From UBA5868 sp964482025 (GTDB lineage: Bacteria; Pseudomonadota; Gammaproteobacteria; Pseudomonadales; Cellvibrionaceae), in NCBI GenBank assembly GCA_964482025.1, contig CAYZVN010000106.1:1-9388 (forward strand): 9,388 nucleotides of DNA. The letters are read 5' to 3'. The notes under the pieces are model-generated. The model made no database searches, was not told the origin of the DNA, and was given only the letters and a program-made list of their open reading frames with translations. The number at the start of each line of letters is the position of its first letter. The first letter of the stretch is position 1. This document shows, piece by piece, positions 1 through 5,829 of this stretch. The position numbers were made by a program, and so were the translations under genes.

Positions 1-216
1 AAACACAGGTACCGCCTCTTTATCAAGCGGGGGAAAAAGCGGGAACTTGATGTTTGTGAATGGGTGAGGAACTGGAAGAAAAAGATAGGGCACCAGGAAC
101 AGCAATATGACCGACTTTTCCAGGTTATAGCGCTTAAAAAGTTTGTAGGCCACAAAGGGCCAGATAACGAACAAGGCGATGTAGTAGAAAGTATTCGGAG
201 GCGGTGGTATATACAT
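1..216 (-). CDS. Partial membrane protein, probable O-antigen polymerase/ligase-like (N-terminus only)
   Basis: This minus-strand frame opens with ATG at 216-214, directly after an in-frame TGA. It stays open for 72 codons to the left window edge, so the C-terminal part lies outside. The translation starts MYIPPPPNTFYYIALF. It has two hydrophobic stretches, at about residues 11-28 and 35-50, separated by a basic turn (KLFKRYNLEK). A proline-rich segment, FPLFPPLDKEAVP, follows at about 58-70. A short first helix, a second helix and then a 'lP.LDK..iP' stretch resemble the N-terminus of Wzy/WaaL-type O-antigen polymerase or ligase-like proteins; I infer this from memory of the family. Such a protein would polymerise or transfer lipid-linked glycan in the inner membrane, which fits a divergent flippase next door. 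A weak purine-rich stretch (GAGAAAG) lies just upstream as a possible ribosome site. The gene is very likely real; the exact family is less sure. Confidence 0.68.
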   Translation of the reverse strand, partial: MYIPPPPNTFYYIALFVIWPFVAYKLFKRYNLEKSVILLFLVPYLFLPVPHPFTNIKFPLFPPLDKEAVPVF

Positions 217-238
217 TCAACTTTCTCAAAACTCAATA

Positions 239-253
239 GAACAAAATTTGTTC
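239..253. repeat. 15-bp palindrome GAACAAA-A-TTTGTTC
   Basis: Two perfect 7-bp inverted arms (239-245 and 247-253) flank a single central A. The site ends 23 bp upstream of the ATG at 216 of the polymerase-like gene. A 15-bp symmetric site of this kind is typical of a dimeric repressor operator. The one-base centre makes a stable hairpin unlikely, so DNA binding is the better reading. No regulator can be named. Confidence 0.5.
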
Positions 254-436
254 AATGTATCGGTACAGTAAATGATGGCTGCTGCATCCCCGCCCCTCTA
301 TGAACAAGCATGACAAGCTCACAAGCCTCTCGCATCCACCGCCATAACTCAATACACTGCCGCATCAATAGTGGGTGCATCAACCTCGAGCAGAACCCAG
401 CGGAACAGTCGCATAACAAGCCTATAGCGACACTTA

Positions 437-466
437 ACGTATCAGTAACGAACCAGACGTATCAGT
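437..466. repeat. 10-bp direct repeat ACGTATCAGT with 20-bp period
   Basis: ACGTATCAGT occurs at 437-446 and again at 457-466. The copies start exactly 20 bp apart (about two helical turns), and the second ends 3 bp before the flippase ATG at 470. Two in-phase copies could be tandem binding sites for a regulator, and they occupy the place where a ribosome binding site would normally be. No good Shine-Dalgarno sequence is visible there. Confidence 0.5.
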
Positions 467-469
467 CTA

Positions 470-1855
470 ATGCTAAACAGATTTAAATACCTGCTCCAGG
501 GTACCGAGCTAAAACGCAAAGTTTACACAGGGAGCCTGTGGGTTGGGATAGGGTTTGGCAGCCAAAAACTGCTGCAACTTGCCAGCAACCTAATCCTCAC
601 TCGCCTCTTATTCCCCGAAGCCTTTGGCCTAATGGCCTTAGTCAATGCCTTTATTATCGGCGTTGCCATGTTTAGTGATATGGGTATAAGACCCGCGATT
701 GTGCAAGCACACAACGCCAACAACCGAGAGTTTCTTAATACCGCCTGGACGCTACAAATTATCCGTGGGTTCGTCCTTTGGCTTATCCTTTGCGCCATCG
801 CCCACCCCGTGGCCCAACTTTATAACGAGCCCAGCCTGTTCGCCCTTTTATGTTTTACGGGGCTGAACGCCTTTTTTGCTGGGTTTCGCACCATCAACAG
901 CTTTCTGGCAGAGCGGAATCTTCAGCTCCAGCGGCTGATGCTGGTTAAGATCGCGGGGCAGGTGATCACCATAAGCGCAATGATTGTTCTTGCCATCTGT
1001 CTGAAGTCCGTTTGGGCGCTTGCCATAGGCACCGTTTTTGGCGCACTACTGGACATCATTTTAGGGCACTTATTCCTGCGCGGTCATCGGCATCGTTTAT
1101 GCTGGAACGTGGCATTTGCCAAGCAAATCTTCCACTTTGGTAAATGGATCTTCTGGAGCACGATCTTTACGTTCTTTAGTGGTCAGGGTTTGCGCCTTAT
1201 TGAAGGGAATTTTGTGTCCACGGAAATCCTGGCGATGATCACCATCGCCGGTACCATCGCCTGGATATTTGGCGAGCTGATCGAGCGTTTTATGGGCAGC
1301 ATCTTGTTTCCCACACTCTCGCGCATTCATCGGGAAGAGCCGCATAAGTTTGCCTCAATCCTGATTCGCTTGCGCTCCCGCATTATGCTAGCCACTACCC
1401 CCCTCTTCGGTATTGTCTCTTTGGCCTCGGTATTTATCATCGATCTGCTTTACGACAGCCGCTATGCTTTTGCCGGGCAGGTATTGGCCATTTTGGCCAT
1501 TAACAGCGCGATACGCACCATGCCGCAAATCTATCAGAATGCCTTGTTGGCTCAGGGCAACACTCGCTTGCACTTTATAACCGTGGGCACCCTGGCCTGC
1601 GCCAATATTGCCGGCTTGATCATCGGCTATTACAGCGCTGGCGTGTTGGGAATGCTGATTGGCTCGGGCTTTGGGTATTTGGCAGGGTATGCCGTCACTC
1701 TGGCACTGGTCGCTCGCTCCGGCTGGGTCTCGGTGAGATGGGAGCTACTAACCTTAGCGGTGATCGCGGCGTTCGCATTGCTCAGCTTTAACCTGCATCT
1801 GGGTGAATTTTCATGGGATAACGCCACTCTGAAGCTTTACGCCGATAGATTGTAA
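470..1855 (+). CDS. Polysaccharide flippase, WzxC-like (polysaccharide_synt/MOP superfamily)
   Basis: A 461-residue integral membrane protein. By family it should move undecaprenyl-linked repeat units, or another lipid-linked glycan, across the inner membrane. Evidence is about 12 hydrophobic segments along the whole length, and the N-terminal block NLILTRLLFPEAFGLMALV at about 40-58. That block and the following MFSDMGIRPAIVQ are characteristic of lipopolysaccharide-biosynthesis flippases. A polar region with LFPTLSRIHRE lies mid-protein at about 278-288. Length is normal for the family. The ATG at 470 fits the usual family start (MLnRfk.LLqG..Lk), although no clear Shine-Dalgarno precedes it. 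It is the only complete plus-strand gene here. Its last 19 bp overlap the end of the convergent glycosyltransferase gene. The direct repeat just upstream is a candidate control site. Assignment to the flippase family is firm; the glycan it carries is unknown. Confidence 0.92.
   Translation: MLNRFKYLLQGTELKRKVYTGSLWVGIGFGSQKLLQLASNLILTRLLFPEAFGLMALVNAFIIGVAMFSDMGIRPAIVQAHNANNREFLNTAWTLQIIRGFVLWLILCAIAHPVAQLYNEPSLFALLCFTGLNAFFAGFRTINSFLAERNLQLQRLMLVKIAGQVITISAMIVLAICLKSVWALAIGTVFGALLDIILGHLFLRGHRHRLCWNVAFAKQIFHFGKWIFWSTIFTFFSGQGLRLIEGNFVSTEILAMITIAGTIAWIFGELIERFMGSILFPTLSRIHREEPHKFASILIRLRSRIMLATTPLFGIVSLASVFIIDLLYDSRYAFAGQVLAILAINSAIRTMPQIYQNALLAQGNTRLHFITVGTLACANIAGLIIGYYSAGVLGMLIGSGFGYLAGYAVTLALVARSGWVSVRWELLTLAVIAAFALLSFNLHLGEFSWDNATLKLYADRL
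1837..1855. other. Tail-to-tail overlap of flippase and glycosyltransferase genes
   Basis: The flippase stop TAA is at 1853-1855 and the glycosyltransferase stop TAA is at 1839-1837 on the other strand, so the last 19 bp are shared. No terminator hairpin with a T-tract is visible between or inside the two ends. Transcripts from the two sides may therefore run into each other. Confidence 0.85.
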
Positions 1856-3036
1856 AGGCCGGAGTCCAGGCGGTAAGTGTTCAGCCACTCATGGTCTGCA
1901 AGCGCGATCTTTCGGAAGAGGTCTCCCCATTTGACGGCGATTTGCAGGCTCTGCCAAGTGTCATACGCATTATCGGAAAGGCTTCTATAGAGCTCTGGGC
2001 TCTGCAGAAGCTCTCGCACTTTCGCGGCTAGATCTTCTGCAGAGCCGGACTGAAACACCATCGCGTTTTGCCGGCTTTTGAGCAGACGAGCAAAAATCGG
2101 ATGATCGGACACCACCAGCGGTGTCCTGGAGCATAAACCTTCATTGATCGTTTTGGGAAAGCCTTCGGGGTATGTTCTACGGCTTGGAATTAAGACCACA
2201 TCCGCCTCTGCCATGCGGGGAATAATCTCGCGATTTGGTACCAAGCCACAAAACGTCACGTTGCGCTGCAAACCACGCTGCTCCGCCAACGCGCGACATT
2301 CATCCACCTGGCCTTTGCCGTAGATATCCAAGGCCACCGGCACCCCAGAGCGAAGCAAAAGATCAACCGCCTCAACGCAATCTGTTACCCCTTTATCTGT
2401 TGAGATGGCACCGACATAGATCAGTCGATAAGGCTGAGCGGTTCCCAGATCTTTGGCAGGCCGACCTCCCGGGTCGACCGACACGGGCCAATCCCAGGGT
2501 ACGATTTTGCCAGCCGCTATACCAATATTGCGTAACGACAGGCATGAGCCCACACCATGATTACCGATCCATTGGACATTGGGGTGATTACACTCCCTGG
2601 CCAAGCGGAAGTAGTGCCAGCGATCACGAAGGCTGCGACCATTAAAAGAATCCGCGAGAATCAACGCTGTGGGAATTTTATGTTTACGCAACCAACGCAA
2701 AATAGCCACCGCCGGAGTGCGCAAAATCACCATCGAGGGTGCATATTCGCGAAGGGCCGCAATGGTTTTTTTTATGGTGACAGCATAAGTATCCGTTTCC
2801 GTGCCGACGCCTATGGCTCGCACACCGGGCGCCATGACTTCGGAATAGCGCTCAGCGGACCGGCAACATAAAGTGGCCACCTCATCAAAGCTGTCTTTCA
2901 GGTCGCTCACCGCGTCAACAGAATATCGTTGGTTGGCGTAATACTCAGACTTCCCTTCGGATATGTTTCGGTAGGCCTCCCTGTAATCGCCACCGTACTG
3001 CACGACCAAAAGCTTTTTTTGATTTGCGAGTGACAT
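1837..3036 (-). CDS. GT4-family glycosyltransferase (GT-B fold)
   Basis: A retaining glycosyltransferase of the GT4 (group 1) type, expected to work at the cytoplasmic face of the membrane and add a sugar to the growing repeat unit. From the chosen start it has 399 residues. The N-terminal Rossmann strand is KKLLVVQYGGDYREAY (7-22). The domain linker leads to the donor-binding half at YRLIYVGAISTDKGV (203-217), followed by LDIYGKG (236-242). The GT4 signature EGFPKTINE gives the E-x7-E pair at E291 and E299. Donor and acceptor cannot be read from this. The frame is open further upstream, with ATGs at 3108 and 3198. I chose 3036 because the first core strand begins just after it, although its ribosome site is poor. 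The ATG at 3108 lies 4 bp after the previous gene's stop and could use translational coupling, so the start is uncertain. The 3' end overlaps the flippase tail. Confidence 0.88.
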   Translation of the reverse strand: MSLANQKKLLVVQYGGDYREAYRNISEGKSEYYANQRYSVDAVSDLKDSFDEVATLCCRSAERYSEVMAPGVRAIGVGTETDTYAVTIKKTIAALREYAPSMVILRTPAVAILRWLRKHKIPTALILADSFNGRSLRDRWHYFRLARECNHPNVQWIGNHGVGSCLSLRNIGIAAGKIVPWDWPVSVDPGGRPAKDLGTAQPYRLIYVGAISTDKGVTDCVEAVDLLLRSGVPVALDIYGKGQVDECRALAEQRGLQRNVTFCGLVPNREIIPRMAEADVVLIPSRRTYPEGFPKTINEGLCSRTPLVVSDHPIFARLLKSRQNAMVFQSGSAEDLAAKVRELLQSPELYRSLSDNAYDTWQSLQIAVKWGDLFRKIALADHEWLNTYRLDSGLYNLSA

Positions 3037-3112
3037 ATTAATTTTTCGATCAACGCCGGACAGTGTTACAGCGATGTTTATAGGTTTCAATTCGCTCCCG
3101 CAGCTCATCTTA

Positions 3113-4177
3113 TCAGCCTGGAACCGGTCGTGGGCCGTGATCGCGTTTATATGCATGTTCGCGAACATTCTTTTTATGCTGACGCACACGCCAAGCAAAG
3201 CGCAGCGCTCGTCCCACTAGACGGTCAAATGCGCCGCTGTCGCGCCAAGCCTCGTAGCTCTGAGTCACCGGGCCGGCCAGAAAATCATGCCACGCCTGTG
3301 CGACCACATCTGCGGAACACTCTTCGAAGCGACGCAAGCCGTTCTCCACCATTTGCTGATAAAGTTGCGGACTCTGTTGTAGCCGACGAAGTTCCCGCAA
3401 CGCATCATCCGCCGTCACCACTTCAAGATAGTCTAACTCAGATTTACGCAGCGCCTGATAGGCTGGCTCGGGCCCCAACAATGCCGGCACGCCGGCCAGC
3501 CAGGCGTTTACTAATTTGACGGCCGGCTTCAGCCCAAAATCATATTCCGTCAAGTTGCGTACCGCTAACACAACATCACTTTCGGAATAATCGGCCCATG
3601 AAAGATACTGCATTTTAGGGTCGGTGATAACGTGATTTTCTTTATTAAAAAGAAAATCCATTCCAATTTCGTGCAGCGCGCGGCTAAATTCGGGAGTTTT
3701 AAACGATGCCGTCAGGTTGCGCGGATGGCCCTTAAAATCCAGGTTTTCCACCCGGATGCCGCGCGACTTGTCTCGCGGAATCATGATCGGTTGTGGCCAA
3801 TGAGGCAAATAGTGATCATTGGGACCGCTGATCGCCTTTACGTTCATTACAGACTGAATGTCGCAGATGGCCGGACGAGGTGAGTCAGTGCGGCAGGCGA
3901 CAACATAGCTGCGGAAAGGCAGATCTTTGATCATTAAATAATTGTGGGGTACGACACAGATCGCTTCGCGTACGTAGTGATCCGTCAAATACACGTTGAA
4001 GCCTCGCTGCTTTAAGAGAATGTATGTCTGTACGGACCACACATCCGCACCAGTCATACAGCGTTTAAACGCTTCTTCGGCATCAATAATTTCGTTTCCT
4101 TCGATTACATCCTTGAAACGATCGAGCTCTTTGCTGACAAAATAAATAGGATACTTGAGGGGTGGTAAGGTCAACAT
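3113..4177 (-). CDS. Putative glycosyltransferase, GT-B-like, divergent
   Basis: A 354-residue soluble protein. The best-preserved part is FGLKPAVKLVNAWLAGVPAL (214-233), followed by LGPEPAYQALRKSELDYLEV (234-253). This matches the donor-binding half of GT-B glycosyltransferases, where a conserved K-x-x-x-K-L-x-N-A-W-x-A-G-x-P element precedes an acidic residue (E237) and a helix. A further block, YSESDVVLAVRN (197-208), fits the strand before it. The N-terminal half (10-130) has no classic motif but contains GADVWSVQTYILLKQRGF (43-60), resembling the start of a Rossmann domain. The C-terminus (about 330-354) is strongly basic and arginine/histidine-rich, possibly for membrane contact. Likely job: transfer of one sugar in repeat-unit assembly. 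A weak GGA at 4186-4188 may serve the ATG at 4177. The stop lies 4 bp before an alternative ATG (3108) of the next gene, so the two are probably co-transcribed. Glycosyltransferase is likely, but the exact family is not certain. Confidence 0.75.
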   Translation of the reverse strand: MLTLPPLKYPIYFVSKELDRFKDVIEGNEIIDAEEAFKRCMTGADVWSVQTYILLKQRGFNVYLTDHYVREAICVVPHNYLMIKDLPFRSYVVACRTDSPRPAICDIQSVMNVKAISGPNDHYLPHWPQPIMIPRDKSRGIRVENLDFKGHPRNLTASFKTPEFSRALHEIGMDFLFNKENHVITDPKMQYLSWADYSESDVVLAVRNLTEYDFGLKPAVKLVNAWLAGVPALLGPEPAYQALRKSELDYLEVVTADDALRELRRLQQSPQLYQQMVENGLRRFEECSADVVAQAWHDFLAGPVTQSYEAWRDSGAFDRLVGRALRFAWRVRQHKKNVREHAYKRDHGPRPVPG

Positions 4178-4277
4178 ACGAGCTATCCAAAAATATGTTC
4201 CATAACTGCTGCGCGCACCAATAATGTGTTAAAAAAACTGGCCACTCACCCCGATGCTGAACAAGGCTCTGCAGTCT

Positions 4278-4320
4278 GCGGCCTGTGTGATAGCCCAGGC
4301 TTACCTGGTCTCACAGCCGC
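4278..4320. repeat. Long imperfect hairpin, CTTA loop
   Basis: GCGG (4278-4281) pairs with CCGC (4317-4320), CTGTG (4283-4287) with CACAG (4312-4316), and CCAGG (4295-4299) with CCTGG (4304-4308), with a CTTA loop. That is 14 pairs with one bulged C and an asymmetric internal loop. No T-tract follows on either strand, so a classic intrinsic terminator is unlikely. It could be an RNA processing or stability element between the two halves of the minus-strand gene set. Confidence 0.5.
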
Positions 4321-4362
4321 CCATTTATTATTGCAACGACGTCAAACTGACGCGCCCTTCCC

Positions 4363-4376
4363 ATGCCGCCGGGCAT
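4363..4376. repeat. Short GC-rich hairpin ATGCC-GCCG-GGCAT
   Basis: A perfect 5-bp inverted repeat (4363-4367 with 4372-4376) with a 4-nt loop. A second one, CGTCA-AAC-TGACG, lies just to the left at 4340-4352. Each is weak alone; together they add to the structured character of this gap. Confidence 0.35.
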
Positions 4377-4405
4377 AAAAACAAATAGTTAGAGGCTGCT
4401 TCATA

Positions 4406-4424
4406 ATGGCTGCGTGCGAGCCAT
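4406..4424. repeat. Hairpin ATGGCT-GCGTGCG-AGCCAT
   Basis: A perfect 6-bp inverted repeat with a 7-nt loop, about 100 bp downstream of the SAF-protein stop on the minus strand. No T-tract follows on either strand. Its function is unknown. Confidence 0.4.
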
Positions 4425-4474
4425 CAAACCGCCGCGAGTCAAGACATCAAGTCCACTGTACTCATACATTCTTC

Positions 4475-4529
4475 GATAGTTTTGCCTCATCCCGGCGAAT
4501 GCGGCAAAACTGCTAAATAAAAAACTATC
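4475..4529. repeat. Two competing inverted repeats overlapping the SAF gene stop
   Basis: AGTTTTGCC (4478-4486) pairs perfectly with GGCAAAACT (4503-4511). After one mismatch, CAT/ATG (4488-4490 with 4499-4501) extends the stem, leaving an 8-nt loop. GATAGTTTT (4475-4483) also pairs perfectly with AAAACTATC (4521-4529), which covers the SAF-protein TAG stop. The two stems share bases 4478-4483 and cannot form together. The first is the better stem and might act as a 3'-end or RNA-stability hairpin for the upstream operon. It lacks the T-tail of an intrinsic terminator. Confidence 0.5.
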
Positions 4530-5823
4530 CACCAAAAAACAATTGATTTTGCTCGCTGCGCAGTTGATCGCACAATCGACCCGCCGGCAACTCCACATCG
4601 TCGTATGTCAGCACTTGGTCTTTCCGTACATCTCGTTTCAATACACAACCTTCAGCCAACCCCATCGGCAGCAGCCTATCGCGAAATACCACATCTGCAT
4701 TTTCCGCTTGACCGTACGTCATATACCAACCAATACCATCAATCGTGTTACCGGCTTTCAGGTCCGTTTTCGCCGTTGCCACCACATCCACCATCGGCTT
4801 GCCGATAGGGGCAACTGCCGCATCATGAAATAAAGCCGCTCGTGCGACCGTGTTAGCGACTTCGAAATGACAGAGATGATAAGGATTATAAAAACAATAC
4901 AGAGGGCCGGGACCCACTTTGTATAAGTTCAGATAGTGCTGCTGTCGCGGGTTGTCGTGCATTCCCAAAACGAACACTCCGCCATTGGGGACTGCACCAA
5001 CGACGTAGTCGACGATACCTGGTCCCTTTTCGAGGTATTCCATGGGAAATAGCTCGACCGTTTTCTCCAATGGCGTTCCCGAGGGAACCGTCGGCCCGAG
5101 CATACCGCGCTCGGCAACGGTCATTCCTGTGGCGTTAGCGACAATGGCCTGCTCAAAGGAGATTTTTGATCCATCCGCAAACGAAGCAACCATATGAGGT
5201 TTTTGCCCCCATTTTTTCGCGAATTCTTCCTGTGTCGTAGGATTTCGGTAAGGATCCTGTAAGCCTTTGACATTGCCACACAAAACCGGCCGTACGCCAA
5301 TTCCTTTGACAAAGCGGTAGAGGTTCACAATTACCCCGGGTTGGTCGCCATCAACGTTAGTAAAGACAACACCGGCTTTGTCCGCTTTCGTCTTCAGCAA
5401 GGGCCCGAGTGTGCTATCCAACTCGGCATTCATTAACAGGATATGTTTTTTATGTGCAATGGCGCTCAAGGCGACCTCGGCGCCAAATTCAATCGCACCG
5501 GTCACCTCAAGAACCACGTCTATACCATCTGCTTCACACAGGGCAAAGGCGTTATCAGTGATCGCATATTTCTTGGCGCGAATGGAATCTTCTAGCTGAG
5601 CGGTGGTATTCACTACCACAACTTCTTCGACACCGGCTTCTGCGTAGGCGCGCCGCGCGCCGTCGACATTGCGGTTGGCAATACAAACAAGCTCAATGCC
5701 CGGTGTGCTTTGAATGATATTCAGTGCAACGCCGCGCCCCATAAACCCTGCGCCAATCATCGCAAGGCGAATGGGCTTATTGTCAGCGGCCAGTTTTGCT
5801 AAGGCGGTATCAACAATGATCAT
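4525..5823 (-). CDS. SAF-domain, homoserine-dehydrogenase-like NAD(P)-dependent oxidoreductase
   Basis: 432 residues. An N-terminal Rossmann fold has the dinucleotide motif GAGFMGRG (24-31), with CIANRNVDGARRAY (47-60) after the second strand. LEVTGAIEFGAEVAL (105-119) and HILLMNAELDSTLGP (127-141) follow the pattern of the homoserine-dehydrogenase-like group COG4091. VDGDQPGVIVNLYRF (157-171) and the middle region form the presumed catalytic part. The C-terminus (about 384-415) looks like a SAF domain: LLPMGLAEGCVLKRDVR, then TYDDVELPAGR. Length is usual for this group. Its substrate is not known to me. In this operon it may oxidise or reduce a carbonyl of an activated sugar or a side-chain precursor. 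AAGGA (5834-5838) lies 10 nt before the ATG, and the previous gene's stop is only 6 bp away, so coupling is likely. Family call is good; function is inferred from context. Confidence 0.85.
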   Translation of the reverse strand: MIIVDTALAKLAADNKPIRLAMIGAGFMGRGVALNIIQSTPGIELVCIANRNVDGARRAYAEAGVEEVVVVNTTAQLEDSIRAKKYAITDNAFALCEADGIDVVLEVTGAIEFGAEVALSAIAHKKHILLMNAELDSTLGPLLKTKADKAGVVFTNVDGDQPGVIVNLYRFVKGIGVRPVLCGNVKGLQDPYRNPTTQEEFAKKWGQKPHMVASFADGSKISFEQAIVANATGMTVAERGMLGPTVPSGTPLEKTVELFPMEYLEKGPGIVDYVVGAVPNGGVFVLGMHDNPRQQHYLNLYKVGPGPLYCFYNPYHLCHFEVANTVARAALFHDAAVAPIGKPMVDVVATAKTDLKAGNTIDGIGWYMTYGQAENADVVFRDRLLPMGLAEGCVLKRDVRKDQVLTYDDVELPAGRLCDQLRSEQNQLFFGG

Positions 5824-5829
5824 TGTGTA

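Larger units (their letters stand above)
217..469. promoter_or_regulatory. Divergent intergenic region between the polymerase-like gene and the flippase
   Basis: This is 253 bp with no convincing gene, between two divergently oriented starts at 216 (minus) and 470 (plus). Promoters for both genes should lie here by position. I see no good sigma-70 pair on either strand and no JUMPStart/ops element. What stands out is a palindrome near the left gene and a direct repeat next to the flippase start, both listed separately. Confidence 0.45.
4178..4524. other. 347-bp gene-free gap rich in hairpins
   Basis: This lies between the SAF-protein stop (4525) and the next minus-strand start (4177). The only frame here worth noting, a 65-codon minus-strand one (4598-4401), begins inside the SAF gene and resembles nothing I know. 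Five inverted repeats sit within about 250 bp, listed separately where strong. A run of seven T on the minus strand (A-run near 4229-4236) follows no convincing stem. A promoter for the two glycosyltransferase genes may lie here, but I could not find a credible -35/-10 pair. Confidence 0.55.

Noticed and set aside
64..303. 79-codon plus-strand open frame at the left end
   Set aside because: It lies opposite the partial membrane-protein gene (216 to 1), whose translation is far more protein-like. The plus-strand product has no recognisable motif and no good ribosome site.
320..345. Possible JUMPStart/ops element (GGCGGT on the minus strand)
   Set aside because: Only GGCGGT matches; the rest of the ops core (GGCGGTAG and the following positions) is not there.
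2235..2645. 136-codon plus-strand frame opposite the GT4 gene
   Set aside because: It is a low-complexity, proline/arginine-rich product antisense to a clear GT4 signature.
3130..3519. 129-codon plus-strand frame opposite the divergent glycosyltransferase
   Set aside because: The residue composition (many R, P, S, H) is typical of an antisense shadow, and the minus-strand frame has conserved GT-B motifs.
4178..4260. Promoter for the two glycosyltransferase genes, TTGGTG with a 17-bp spacer and ACATAT
   Set aside because: Both hexamers match the consensus poorly. A promoter may exist in this gap, but I cannot support this one.
4225..4260. Intrinsic terminator using the minus-strand run of seven T
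   Set aside because: The bases before the T-run (around GGGGTGAGTGGCCAG) do not form a stem of useful length.
4475..4529. Integron attC site or REP element
   Set aside because: There is no integrase or cassette structure, no attC core sites, and only loose similarity to REP. The stems are reported simply as inverted repeats.
4401..4598. 65-codon minus-strand frame running out of the SAF gene into the gap, possible transposase remnant
   Set aside because: It begins inside the SAF gene in another frame, and its product (for example FAAFAGMRQNYRRMYEYSG) matches no transposase I can name. No terminal inverted repeats or target duplication could be defined.
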